DNA of 64,000 nt from Fundicoccus ignavus (GTDB taxonomy: Bacteria > Bacillota > Bacilli > Lactobacillales > Aerococcaceae), in NCBI RefSeq assembly GCF_009659375.1, contig NZ_WJQT01000013.1, forward strand, positions 1 through 64,000, written 5' to 3'. Positions 35,230 through 44,049 of the stretch are shown here, piece after piece. Made by a program: the position numbers and the translations under genes. Below the pieces are notes generated by a model. The model was given only the letters and a program-made list of their open reading frames with translations. It made no database searches and had not been told where the DNA came from. The stretch's first letter is position 1. Each line of letters opens with the position of its first letter.

Positions 35230-36417
35230 TTACTTCTCTTCTTTGAACTTCACGCCATTATCCAATAATCCTTGGATTGTTCTGGGTCCAATCCCTTGAA
35301 TCGCCGCAACTTCCTTTTGCGTCTTATGTGCTAAGGCTTCAAAGCTCGTAAGTCCTTGCAAGGCTAAAATATGTTGAGGTTTTGGTGCTAAGCCTGCCAA
35401 TGGTGAGCCTTCGGCTTCATAATTATTGGCAAAGTCTGTCGTAACGCCTGATGGAAAACTAATAACGTTGTCCTTTTTCTTTTTTTTCGCACGTTGTACT
35501 TGTTTAGGTGTTTTAAGTTTCAACGCTTTTTGCTTCGCAATCTTTCCATATTCTTCTTTAATCCACCCATAGGCATAATCAACACCAGTCAAGAGTGGTA
35601 TCAATGGTACGATTGCATTAGCAATAGTCGTTACAGAATTGAACGAATATTGATCTGGACTGTAAATTTCATCTAACAACTCAAAAGGCCAGAAGTCTTC
35701 CTTTAATATTTCGTCGAACTGTGGGTTAATACGATATAAATCAGCGAGTAGCTTACGTGCAGTTTGAAATTCTCCTAAAGCAACAGCTAAACTCATCAAC
35801 GGGATAACCATCATATCATCTTCCGAAGCTTCAGGCGTTTGGTAATAAATTTCAGTTGCCGCTTCCCAGTTATAAGTTCTCGCATAAATTGACATTAAGT
35901 GATAACGCGCACCTAAATTGTCCATTTCATTAAAGTCAAAGCAATCTCTAAAGAAAGGTTCCGCCTTAATCAGCATTCCTACGTTAAAAAGATAAGAACC
36001 AATAAAATACTTCAACTGCCAATAAGGACGTTCTTCAAAGTTTAACCAACCTACTTGATCAGTCTTCAACCAGTTTTTATGAGCTCTTTCATGAACTGTT
36101 AAGAAGTGCTTGATTACCTCCTCAACGCTACCTTCCGCTAACAATATCTCAGCCTCATAGTTATCGGGCCACAATTTTACCGCTTCTTTTAATAGCTTAC
36201 GCTGTTTTTTTACATTATTTTCATACATTGCTTCTTGTAACAAATCCATCGATTTTTCACGGTCCGAAATTGGCCCGTTACTCTTTTTAGGATTACGTTG
36301 TCCCTTATTATACTGTTCAATATAAGCTTCAACTGCATCATCTATTGAAGGATATTTATCTGCATTTTCATCAATAAACTGTTGCAAATTTGCAAAAAAA
36401 TCATCATTAAAACTCAT
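35230..36417 (-). CDS. Helical-repeat protein with C-terminal helix-hairpin-helix
   Basis: The 395-residue soluble protein has an N-terminal helical region (1-75). A TPR-like solenoid follows (about 80-290; KLLKEAVKLWPDNYEAEILLAEG resembles TPR helices), then a Lys-rich linker (KKKKKD). It ends with a helix-hairpin-helix (AAIQGIGPRTIQGLLDNGV, about 370-390), a fold that binds DNA or another HhH. The combination suggests a protein that links a partner complex to DNA. I know no characterised homologue. A promoter with extended -10 TGCTATAAT (36443-36448) overlaps a cre-like site. Confidence 0.75.
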   Translation of the reverse strand: MSFNDDFFANLQQFIDENADKYPSIDDAVEAYIEQYNKGQRNPKKSNGPISDREKSMDLLQEAMYENNVKKQRKLLKEAVKLWPDNYEAEILLAEGSVEEVIKHFLTVHERAHKNWLKTDQVGWLNFEERPYWQLKYFIGSYLFNVGMLIKAEPFFRDCFDFNEMDNLGARYHLMSIYARTYNWEAATEIYYQTPEASEDDMMVIPLMSLAVALGEFQTARKLLADLYRINPQFDEILKEDFWPFELLDEIYSPDQYSFNSVTTIANAIVPLIPLLTGVDYAYGWIKEEYGKIAKQKALKLKTPKQVQRAKKKKKDNVISFPSGVTTDFANNYEAEGSPLAGLAPKPQHILALQGLTSFEALAHKTQKEVAAIQGIGPRTIQGLLDNGVKFKEEK

Positions 36418-36456
36418 CGCTCACACTCCTTCTTCCATCATAATTATAGCATGTTG

Positions 36457-36470
36457 TGAAAACGATGACA
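36457..36470. promoter_or_regulatory. cre-like CcpA site
   Basis: TGAAAACGATGACA fits the cre consensus TGWNANCGNTNWCA. It lies between the -35 and -10 region of the TPR-HhH gene and about 140 bp upstream of the ugp -10 box. Either or neither could be its target. Confidence 0.4.
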
Positions 36471-36529
36471 TCTTAATTATAATTTTTCAATGTTTTTGCA
36501 AAATATTTTCGATGAACTTTCTGGAATAA

Positions 36530-36588
36530 TTTACTTTAAATTAACATTCTTCCAATATTTTTTACACTTAATTTACAGAAGATTTACG
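36530..36588 (+). promoter_or_regulatory. Pho boxes upstream of the ugp operon
   Basis: Three hexamers TTTACA, TTTACA, TTTACG start at 36561, 36572 and 36583, exactly 11 bp apart. Another pair, TTTACT and TTAACA, starts at 36530 and 36541. Direct TTNACA repeats with 11-bp period are the PhoP-binding signature in Bacillus. The last box lies 20 bp upstream of the -10, replacing a -35. Confidence 0.72.
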
Positions 36589-36608
36589 TGTAATTAATAC
36601 TCAATCGC

Positions 36609-36614
36609 TATACT
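36609..36614 (+). promoter_or_regulatory. -10 box of the ugp operon
   Basis: TATACT lies about 70 bases upstream of the ugpA start and 20 bp after the last Pho box. There is no consensus -35, as expected for an activator-dependent promoter. Confidence 0.55.
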
Positions 36615-36681
36615 TGAACTCGTCAGCTTAAGGTTTTATTAACTTCTGTTGAGTAAAATTTAATAAACGAAAGGAATCGAT

Positions 36682-37554
36682 ATGTTTACAAAAGAAAAAA
36701 ATAAGCATCCGATCATTGAACCTTATTTATACTTGGTTCCGGCTGGAATTATTCTATTACTCTTCACTTATTGGCCTTTCCTACGGACGATTTATCGCAG
36801 CTTTTTCATTACCGATAATCGTGGCGTTGAGAAAGTCTTCTACGGACTGCAGAACTATAAAGACCTTTTCACCTCGGCTTCCTTCCAGAACAGTATCTGG
36901 GTGACTGTCCAATTTGTGATACTGGTCTTGATTGTAGGCATCAGCATTGGTTTTATTACAGCCTTGCTTTGTAGCGTTGCTTTCCCAGGGTTAAAGTTTT
37001 TTTCGACCGTCTATGCGTTGCCGATGGCAATTGCTTCAAGTGGCATTGCGATGGTTTTCAAAATAATGCTCAACCAGCAGACGGGTGCACTGAACCAATT
37101 ACTTAATTTAAACGTTAATTGGCTCGTAGATCCAAAGTTTGCCCTGATCACACTGGCAGTCATAACAGGTTGGCTGAATAGCGGTCTCAACTTTCTCTAC
37201 TTTAGTGCAGCACTGGCCAATGTTGATCAAAGTTTGTATGAAAGTGCCTCAGTGGATGGAGCAAACACATGGAATAAGTTTCTGTTTGTTACATTGCCAA
37301 GTATTCGCAACATTAGTTTTTACGTGTTTGTGATTAATATTATTGGGGCTTTCCAATCATTTGCTCAAATTAGAATCTTAACAGCAGGTGGTCCAGGTGA
37401 ATCGACGAATGTTATCGTACATGATATTTACCGGAATGCTTTCCAAAACTTCCGTTACGGCTTAGCTTCTGCAGAATCAATTATTCTCTTTGTGATAATT
37501 GCAGTCTTAACCGCTATTATGTTTGCTGTTCAGAATAAGGGGGCTAAATCATGA
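36682..37554 (+). CDS. ugpA: Ugp-type sugar-phosphate ABC transporter permease 1
   Basis: The 290-residue permease of the MalF/UgpA type has about six membrane spans. The EAA loop is YESASVDGANTWNKFLFVTLP. The first gene of a four-gene operon, it overlaps the second permease by four bases. The binding protein encoded downstream is UgpB-like, so glycerol-3-phosphate or a glycerophosphodiester is the likely cargo. AAAGGAATCG precedes the ATG. Pho boxes upstream point to induction by phosphate limitation. Confidence 0.88.
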   Translation: MFTKEKNKHPIIEPYLYLVPAGIILLLFTYWPFLRTIYRSFFITDNRGVEKVFYGLQNYKDLFTSASFQNSIWVTVQFVILVLIVGISIGFITALLCSVAFPGLKFFSTVYALPMAIASSGIAMVFKIMLNQQTGALNQLLNLNVNWLVDPKFALITLAVITGWLNSGLNFLYFSAALANVDQSLYESASVDGANTWNKFLFVTLPSIRNISFYVFVINIIGAFQSFAQIRILTAGGPGESTNVIVHDIYRNAFQNFRYGLASAESIILFVIIAVLTAIMFAVQNKGAKS

Positions 37555-38462
37555 CACAAGAACTACCATTTGAACTTGAAAAAGTACCTATTTTGGATGA
37601 GTTATTAGAAGAACAAGAGCGACTCTTTAAACAAGCACAGCTAAGAAAAAGAATTATGAAAATCGGCTTACTGGTTGTGAATAGTATTCTGGCAGTGGTG
37701 ACTTTATTTCCATTAATCTATGCGGTTACCATGTCATTGAAGACTCCTGGAGAAATTTATACAACAGAGTTTCAATTACTCCCTGCCGTACCACAATTTA
37801 GTAACTATGTGAATGCTTTCCAAACTGCCCCACTTGGTCGATTTATCCTTAACTCGTTTATTGTGGCCATTGCAATTACCATCGGACAGTTATTGTCTGG
37901 GGCTTTAGCAGCCTTTTCTTTCGAGTTTTTAAATTCACGTTTTAAAGAAGTCATCTTTGCTTTAGTCTTAGCAACCATGATGGTCCCTGGTGAAGCAACC
38001 ATTGTCTCGAACTATTTACAAGTCGCTGGTTGGGGTTGGTTAGATAGCTATCATGTGTTGATTATTCCTTATCTAACGTCGGCTTCAACGATTTTCTTGT
38101 TGAGACAATTTTATAAGAGTTTTCCTTTCACATTATATGAGGCAGCTAGAATTGATGGCTGTAGTAATATCAGATTTGTTTTTACAATTCTGCTACCATT
38201 ATCAAAACCTGCATTAGGCGCAACGGCCGTTAACGCCTTTATCAATGCGTGGAACATGTATATGTGGCCATTGATGGTTTCGGGTTCTGATAATTATCGT
38301 ACGGTCCAAATCGGGGTTTCAATGATGCAAAGTGTCGACAGTCAGTCAATCGTCTTAATGTTTGCCGGAGTAGTCTTCTGTCTCTTACCTTCACTAATAA
38401 TTTTCTTAGTAGGGCAAAAGGCATTAGTAAAAGGACTATTTTCTGGTTCGGTCAAAGGATAA
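37551..38462 (+). CDS. ugpE: Ugp-type sugar-phosphate ABC transporter permease 2
   Basis: The 303-residue MalG/UgpE-type permease has an EAA loop YEAARIDGCSNIRFVFTILLP. An N-terminal acidic and amphipathic stretch (about residues 1-38) precedes the first membrane span. Its start overlaps the ugpA stop (ATGA), which indicates coupled translation. It pairs with UgpA to form the channel. The gene is followed after 40 bases by the binding-protein gene. Confidence 0.88.
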   Translation: MTQELPFELEKVPILDELLEEQERLFKQAQLRKRIMKIGLLVVNSILAVVTLFPLIYAVTMSLKTPGEIYTTEFQLLPAVPQFSNYVNAFQTAPLGRFILNSFIVAIAITIGQLLSGALAAFSFEFLNSRFKEVIFALVLATMMVPGEATIVSNYLQVAGWGWLDSYHVLIIPYLTSASTIFLLRQFYKSFPFTLYEAARIDGCSNIRFVFTILLPLSKPALGATAVNAFINAWNMYMWPLMVSGSDNYRTVQIGVSMMQSVDSQSIVLMFAGVVFCLLPSLIIFLVGQKALVKGLFSGSVKG

Positions 38463-38502
38463 TTGTTCATAAATCATAGAAAACAAGGAGCTATTATACA
38501 TC

Positions 38503-39831
38503 ATGAAAAAATTTAAGTTATTAAAAACTGTCACAGCAGCCGCTTTAACCTTAACAGGATTACTTGGATTAACTGCAACAAACGAAGTACACGCTCAAAC
38601 CGGCGAAAATCAAGAAATCGTCTTCTGGCATGGAATGGGTGGTAATGCTGGAACTGCTTTAGAAGCTTTAGTTGAACAGTTCAACGAAGAAAATGAATTG
38701 GGTATCACAGTAACATCAGAATACCAAGGTTCTTATGATGACACCATCACTAAATTAAGAAACTCTTCTTTAGGTAACTTAGAAGCCGATTTAGTTCAAA
38801 TCTACGATATCGGAACACGTTATATGATCGATTCAGGTTTAGTTACACCGATACAAACATTTATCGATGCTGAAGGCTACGACCTTTCGCAAATTGAGCC
38901 TAACATCGCCGCTTACTATACGGTAAATGATGAATTAATTTCAATGCCATTCAACTCATCTACGCCAATTCTTTACTACAACGTTGATCTATTTGAAGCA
39001 GCTGGTATCGAAAATGCACCAACTACTTTAGCTGAAATCATTGAAATTCAACCAGCGCTTGAAGAAGCTGGCGCGACAATGCCTATTTCTTTACAAGTTT
39101 ATGGTTGGTTCGTTGAACAATTTATCGCTAAAGAAGGCGACCACTTCGTTAACAATGGCAATGGTCGTGAAGAGTACACCACAGAAGTTGCTTTTATCGA
39201 ATCTGGCGTTATGGAAGAAGTTTTAACAGCTTGGTATGACTTATTTGAGGCAAATGCAGCACCAAACGTTGGCCGTCAAGGTGGACAACCAGAATTCGTT
39301 TCTGGCCAATCAGCGATGACAATGGGCTCAACAGCATCATTAGCAGGTATTCTAGCTGAAGTTGATGGTAAATTCGAAGTCGGAACAGCCTTCTTACCAG
39401 CTGTTACTGAAGATGGACTTGAAGGTGGTGTGTCAATCGGTGGTGCATCAGTTTGGGCTTTAGATAGTCAAGATCCTGAGAAAGCACAAGCAACTTGGGA
39501 ATTCGTTAAATTCTTAGTATCACCAAGTGTTCAAGCAGAATGGGCAGCAGCAACAGGATACTTCCCAATTTCAACTGCCGCACATGATGAAGCAGTTTTC
39601 CAAGAGAACGTGGCTAACTTCCCACAATTCCAAACTGCAATCGATCAATTACACGCGTCTTCACCAGAATCTCAAGGTGCATTAGTATCAGTATTCCCTG
39701 AAGCACGCCAAATTGTTGAAACTGAAATTGAAAACATGTTAAACGGTAACTTAACACCAGCTGAAGCTGCTCAAGCAATGGCTGATCAAATCAATACAGC
39801 AATCGAGCAATATAACTTAGTAAACTACTAA
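38503..39831 (+). CDS. ugpB: UgpB-like substrate-binding protein without lipobox
   Basis: The 442-residue family 1 solute-binding protein has UgpB signatures: VFWHGMGG, EYQGSYDDTITKL, YDIGTRYMIDSGLVTPIQTFI, MPFNSSTPILYYN and ATGYFPIS. The set matches glycerol-3-phosphate/glycerophosphocholine binders, so that substrate is inferred. The signal peptide ends EVHA before Gln32, and there is no cysteine near it. It is therefore predicted to be cut by signal peptidase I rather than lipidated, unusual for a Gram-positive transporter. A hairpin after the gene separates it from the ATPase gene. Confidence 0.87.
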   Translation: MKKFKLLKTVTAAALTLTGLLGLTATNEVHAQTGENQEIVFWHGMGGNAGTALEALVEQFNEENELGITVTSEYQGSYDDTITKLRNSSLGNLEADLVQIYDIGTRYMIDSGLVTPIQTFIDAEGYDLSQIEPNIAAYYTVNDELISMPFNSSTPILYYNVDLFEAAGIENAPTTLAEIIEIQPALEEAGATMPISLQVYGWFVEQFIAKEGDHFVNNGNGREEYTTEVAFIESGVMEEVLTAWYDLFEANAAPNVGRQGGQPEFVSGQSAMTMGSTASLAGILAEVDGKFEVGTAFLPAVTEDGLEGGVSIGGASVWALDSQDPEKAQATWEFVKFLVSPSVQAEWAAATGYFPISTAAHDEAVFQENVANFPQFQTAIDQLHASSPESQGALVSVFPEARQIVETEIENMLNGNLTPAEAAQAMADQINTAIEQYNLVNY

Positions 39832-39871
39832 GCTTAACTTTGTTATACGCATCATTTTGAAACTTATTAAG

Positions 39872-39906
39872 TACAGCTTCTTGCGCCGAACAACGTAAGA
39901 AGCTGT
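39872..39906 (+). terminator. Hairpin between ugpB and ugpC
   Basis: The stem ACAGCTTCTTGCG / CGTAAGAAGCTGT has an 8-nt loop and one mismatch, followed by a short T-containing tail. It probably causes partial termination or protects the ugpB end of the message, giving more binding protein than ATPase. Confidence 0.6.
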
Positions 39907-39952
39907 CTTACTTTTGACAGAATATGAACCCAAAAACCAAGGAGTGTTTATT

Positions 39953-41074
39953 ATGGCCAATGTTGAATTAAGGCAAGTGACCAAGTCATACGACGACAGA
40001 CAATCGCTCGCAGTTAAACCCTTAACATTTGAAATTCAAGACAAGGAGTTCCTAGTCATTGTGGGACCTTCAGGTTGTGGAAAATCTACTACACTAAGAA
40101 TGATTGCAGGACTAGAATCGATAACAGACGGCGGTTTATTTATTGATAATAATCTGGTCAATTATGTGGAAACTAAAGACCGCGATATCGCAATGGTCTT
40201 TCAGAATTACGCCTTGTATCCTTACATGACAATTGAAGAAAACATTGCTTTCCCATTAAAAATGCAAAAAGTTCCACGTAAATTCATCAAGCAACGTGTC
40301 CAAAAAGTCGCAGAAATACTGCAACTATCTGACTTGTTAAAACGTAAACCCGATGCCCTTTCGGGTGGTCAACGTCAACGCGTCGCATTAGGTCGTGCTA
40401 TGGTTCGTCAGCCGAAAGTCTTTTTATTTGATGAACCTTTATCGAACTTAGATGCGAAGCTTCGTATCGAAATGCGTGCTGAAATCGTCAAACTTCATCA
40501 ACAATTAGATACAACTTTTATCTATGTTACCCATGATCAAACAGAAGCCATGACCATGGGAGACCGGATTGCCGTTTTAAATAAAGGTGCGTTAGAACAA
40601 TTGGATAGGCCCATTCAGCTTTATGAAAATCCTCGTACAAAATTTGTTGCTGAATTCATTGGTAATCCACAAATGAATGTCTTTGAAACTCAATTAATCT
40701 TTGACAAACAAGGCCAAGCTGGCGTTTCTTTCAACGGTTCATTTGCCCCACTCGCTTCATCTGTGTTTGAACGTATGATTATTCCAGGTTTATATCAAGA
40801 TGTTTATGCTGGAATCAGACCCGAAGATTTATATTTAGCGACTGCTGAAGAAACAGGAACAATTCGTGTCCAAATTGAAAATATCGAACACCTTGGTCAT
40901 CTACGCAATGTCTTTTTCACTGTAAGTGACCGCGACCAAATAATGGTTGCCAGTCTTGAATTAGGTCCAGACTTAGCGGTTGGCGATACAATTTATTTAA
41001 AAGCCGCACCTGACAGATGGCATTTGTTCGATGATGCGACTGAAGAATCCTTACTCGAACCACGTGAGATATAA
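39953..41074 (+). CDS. ugpC: Sugar-phosphate ABC transporter ATPase (UgpC/MsmK type)
   Basis: The product is 373 residues from ATG 39953, eight bases after AAGGAG; an upstream TTG (39914) lacks a site. Walker A is GPSGCGKSTT, the signature LSGGQRQRVALGRA and Walker B VFLFDEPLSNLD, with the switch His in VTHDQTEAMTMGDR. The C-terminal TOBE-type domain (from about 240) is of the MalK/UgpC kind. It powers the UgpAE permease. The IS1595 element begins 115 bases downstream, so the original 3' context of the operon is lost. Confidence 0.9.
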   Translation: MANVELRQVTKSYDDRQSLAVKPLTFEIQDKEFLVIVGPSGCGKSTTLRMIAGLESITDGGLFIDNNLVNYVETKDRDIAMVFQNYALYPYMTIEENIAFPLKMQKVPRKFIKQRVQKVAEILQLSDLLKRKPDALSGGQRQRVALGRAMVRQPKVFLFDEPLSNLDAKLRIEMRAEIVKLHQQLDTTFIYVTHDQTEAMTMGDRIAVLNKGALEQLDRPIQLYENPRTKFVAEFIGNPQMNVFETQLIFDKQGQAGVSFNGSFAPLASSVFERMIIPGLYQDVYAGIRPEDLYLATAEETGTIRVQIENIEHLGHLRNVFFTVSDRDQIMVASLELGPDLAVGDTIYLKAAPDRWHLFDDATEESLLEPREI

Positions 41075-41225
41075 AGAGCTAGTTGATTCAGTTTTCAAGT
41101 AGTTGGATAAAATAGCGTGAAACTGCCCTCTTTGTAGGTGTATTGAAACACATTAAGGTTCTTGTAATTTGTATGGCTTCTTAAAAAAGCTATGTTAAAT
41201 TATATTGTTGATTTTTTACGAGAAT

Positions 41226-41262
41226 TAAGGGAACTTCCATTTTTAGAAGTTCCCTTTTGTTT
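41226..41262. terminator. Terminator inside the left end of the IS1595 element
   Basis: The stem GGGAACTTC / GAAGTTCCC with a 7-nt loop is followed by TTTTG on the plus strand. It would stop transcripts entering from ugpC and may also end the cargo gene. Confidence 0.75.
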
Positions 41263-41285
41263 ACTCTATTAAAGTCCTCGTTCGT

Positions 41286-41828
41286 TTAATTAGACGTTTT
41301 TACAAAATTTTCATTTTCTATTTCTTTTAAAGCCTTTGCGATAACTTCACATTTTTTCACAGCCCAAATGTAATGTTTAGATGTGTTCGCTGTAAAATAA
41401 CTGAGCAAATTACTTGTTTTCGTCCACTTATAATATTTTTTTGTCACGATTTCTTCATTCGTATGTATTTTAATTAAGTCTGTTACTCTTTGGTGACTTA
41501 ACTTCAATTTTTTTATAGCTTGATTTAATGTCACATCTTGATAGTTCTCCCAAATCCGTATATTCAGGAGTTTAATACTACTCCACTTATAACCAGGTGC
41601 TGGCATAAAAGGAATATCCCCATCCATACCCTCTCTATACCATCTCTCAAGCATTGCGTGCCATTCATAAAGATGCATTAAAACATCTCTAAAATTTTTA
41701 TCTCTCTCTGGAGTTTCAATAGAAATTCCTCTTTTACTTTTCGGTACTGATTCAATTATTTCAAGTAGTTCTTTGAAATTTTTCTCGCTATTCAATAATA
41801 AAATCTCTTTCTCATTTTTGTCTATCAT
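41286..41828 (-). CDS. ClbS/DfsB family protein, transposon cargo
   Basis: The 180-residue helical protein of the DinB-like ClbS/DfsB family (DUF1706) has the segments RDVLMHLYEWHAMLERWYREG and PAPGYKWSSIKLLNIRIWENY. ClbS hydrolyses the cyclopropane warhead of colibactin and protects the producer; DfsB was linked to sporadic resistance phenotypes. The gene is intact, unlike the transposase that shares its element. It is more A/T-rich than its surroundings, in line with transfer. No genotoxin cluster is present, so the role could be protection against a foreign DNA-damaging agent; that is inference. Confidence 0.8.
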   Translation of the reverse strand: MIDKNEKEILLLNSEKNFKELLEIIESVPKSKRGISIETPERDKNFRDVLMHLYEWHAMLERWYREGMDGDIPFMPAPGYKWSSIKLLNIRIWENYQDVTLNQAIKKLKLSHQRVTDLIKIHTNEEIVTKKYYKWTKTSNLLSYFTANTSKHYIWAVKKCEVIAKALKEIENENFVKTSN

Positions 41829-42045
41829 ATTTAATCTCCTCTCTTTGACTAATGGAATTTTTAAGAAAATATAGCTTTGAATATTTTTTCTCTACTTTTG
41901 ATATGATTAAAACTTCCTAAATGGTCATAATTTATAGACAAAATCATAAAGCCCCTATTCTTGAACAACTTAGATTATCATTTGGAAATTTCTGATAATC
42001 TAAGTTTATCATAGGTTTCTATTGTTGAGAATAAACAACTTTCTA

Positions 42046-43037
42046 TTATATTTTGCTGACGGTTGCATCGTTGTTGCGATGTCTGATGCTATCGAGGAAT
42101 CGGAACCAACTCAAATAATGGTCGAGGTACTTTGTAGCGACGCCATTGAAACGGTCAATCCAGCCTTTTAGTCGGCTATGAAAACTATTAACGTTCTGGA
42201 TGTGATAAACACCTTTCACACGTTGATATCCATCTGATTTGAATCGGTAATGTTCCAAACCTTTATCGGTCGCATAGGTCTTAAAGGCTCTCCAAGCGTC
42301 TGTAAAGAGAACATTCGTTGAAGAAAGTTTGGAGCCGATGGCATCATCAAGTTGAGTCTTTACGATACGTCCTTGATCGAGGATTTTTGAATACGTCACT
42401 TTTGGCGGTCTCTTGCGACAAGAACGCACAATTGGTCTTTACTAATGCCCCGTTTCCTCGAGGAGCCGCCACGTTTTCTTGGTTTACGACCTTTGAGATT
42501 ACACTTTCCTTTTTCAGAATACAGGAAATAGGTTTCATCCATCTCGACAATACCTTCGAACTTCTCAAAGTCCATCTGCTTCATCGCAGAAAGCAGTTTA
42601 TGTCGTCAATAGAAGAGAGTGACATAATGAACCTCAATCAATTCAGAGGCTTTACGAAGGGAGTAGCCTTCTATCATACATTGGATGAACCCTAACCATT
42701 TGTGAGGCAAGTGAGTTCGATGAAGTGGGGTATTCGTAACATCGGTGAAGGTCTTTCTGCAATATTTACAGCGATAACGTTGACGTTCAATCAGTCGCAT
42801 ATCCATTTTCACTGAGTATTTCCCGAAACGGACAACCTTCGTCGAGTGGCAATGGGTACACGTATAACCTTCTTTATGCTTTCGTTCAGACACTTCTTTG
42901 AAGACAGGTTCGCTTGCCGAATAAGATGCAAGCGAGTTCACAAAGAACTGTTTCAATCTATGTTGGTCGGCTGTATTTAATTTTTGAATCTCTTCGATAA
43001 TCTCCTTCAATGACATTCGGAACCCACTCGCTCTCAC
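42046..43037 (-). pseudogene. IS1595-family transposase with one nonsense and one frameshift
   Basis: The N-terminal piece has the four-Cys zinc ribbon (YTCTHCHSTKVVRFG, RCKYCRKTF) and runs to TGA at 42606-42608. The conserved sequence there expects Trp (TLFYW-RHKLL), so TGG to TGA is likely. The same frame then continues through the first DDE Asp (VEMDETYFLYSEKG) until near 42410. A one-base loss in an A run shifts it to the last piece, which holds the second Asp (LFTDAWRAF) and HIQNVNSFHSRLKGWI. Two lesions make it inactive. Mobilisation would need a related active copy. Confidence 0.9.
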
Positions 43038-43307
43038 TCTTTTCTTACATTAAAGAACAAACGTTCTCTTTTATTAAATATCAACAGAGTTCTTTAACAT
43101 AGCCTTAAAAAAAGAGCTAGTCTATAGGGGTGGCCTCGAATAAGATTCAGTTCAGTTTATTAAATAGACTTGACCACTTATGCTAATATTATCATTATAT
43201 TTGTACATTTTATTATAATATTGATTTAAGTGCCTTCTAACGTGCTGACTCAAATTCTGAATCGACACATTGGAAGCAGATTTTGGCTTTTAGTTGAACT
43301 ACCTCAC

Positions 43308-43533
43308 GTAGCTAGACTCGGAGGTTTTCCAAAGCAGTAATAAGTGCATCCATCGCAAATAATAGAATCATTTGCTCTAAATACAAGCAAAGCAAATTCT
43401 TCATTATAATAAGATCCTAGTCGATTGAGCTGGAAAAACCGAACATTAAGAACTCCAGGCAGTCTTTTAAAGCAACCACCACGTTAGATAACTATAAGCT
43501 GAGGGAAGTACAATGCTTGTTAATTCCACATAA
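43308..43533 (+). repeat. Family A structured repeat, copy 9 (degenerate)
   Basis: Recognisable blocks are GTTTTCCAAAGCAGT, TAGTCGATTGAGCTGGAAAAACC, GCAACCACCACG and the tail ATAAAAC. Pairing is weaker than in other copies. It fills most of the 43113-43560 gap; no gene is seen there. Confidence 0.7.
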
Positions 43534-43559
43534 AACTTATAATTTCTTATCATATAAAG

Positions 43560-43614
43560 AAAACTCCCTTAAAGGCTTCGTGATTGATACACGAGCTATT
43601 TAAGGGAGTATTTT
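43560..43614 (-). terminator. Terminator of the MaoC operon
   Basis: The stem CTCCCTTAAA / TTTAAGGGAG is followed by TTTTC on the minus strand, just past the stop codon at 43621. Confidence 0.85.
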
Positions 43615-43620
43615 GGCTAT

Positions 43621-44037
43621 TTATTTAGGGGCGAAGACTTTCGCTTCACCTGTAATCAGTTCTTTGCCGTCTTGATTCGTCAGCTTGGTTTCGAGTGTTA
43701 AACGTCCGCGTCGACCGACCTCTTTAATCGTCACTGTCGCCGTAACGGTATCATTGAAATAAATTGGCTTAACAAATTGTAAGTCTTGCGACAAGTATAA
43801 TGTTCCCGGTCCAGGCAACTTCATGCCAATCACCGCTGAAATAAAGGACGCACCCAGAATGCCATGTGCAACACGACCTTTAAACATCGATTGCTTCGCT
43901 GCTACCTCATCAACATGCGCCGGATTAAGGTCACCACTGATACCCGCAAACAGGACTACATCCGTTTCTGTGACTGTTTTCGTAAAACTAGCCGTTTGGC
44001 CTACTGTGTAAATTTCTTCTGACATTTTATGATTCAT
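43621..44037 (-). CDS. MaoC-like (R)-specific enoyl-CoA hydratase
   Basis: The 138-residue single hot-dog domain has the hydratase-2 motif GDLNPAHVDEVAA (catalytic Asp and His) and GRVAHGILGASF. Such enzymes hydrate trans-2-enoyl-CoA or enoyl-ACP. It is the last gene of a minus-strand group with an alpha/beta hydrolase, a small membrane protein and an acetyltransferase. The start lies 12 bases past the hydrolase stop. The substrate and pathway here are unknown; no polyhydroxyalkanoate or beta-oxidation genes are nearby. Confidence 0.88.
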   Translation of the reverse strand: MNHKMSEEIYTVGQTASFTKTVTETDVVLFAGISGDLNPAHVDEVAAKQSMFKGRVAHGILGASFISAVIGMKLPGPGTLYLSQDLQFVKPIYFNDTVTATVTIKEVGRRGRLTLETKLTNQDGKELITGEAKVFAPK

Positions 44038-44049
44038 CTCCTCAAATAA

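Larger units (their letters stand above)
41189..43103 (-). mobile_element. IS1595-family element (1915 bp) with ClbS-like cargo
   Basis: The terminal inverted repeats are GCTATGTTAAA-6 nt-TGTTGAT at the left end and the reverse complement of the same pattern at the right end (11 and 7 identical bases with equal spacing). A direct repeat flanks the element. Inside lie, on the same strand, an ISXO2-type transposase pseudogene and an intact ClbS/DfsB-like gene. Some IS1595 subgroups are known to carry passenger genes; this looks like such a case. It sits just behind the ugp operon. Confidence 0.8.
41180..43112. repeat. 9-bp target-site duplication around the IS1595 element
   Basis: CTTAAAAAA occurs at 41180-41188 and again at 43104-43112, exactly bordering the terminal inverted repeats. 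IS1595-family elements make 8-bp duplications; the ninth base may be chance or end ambiguity. Confidence 0.75.
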
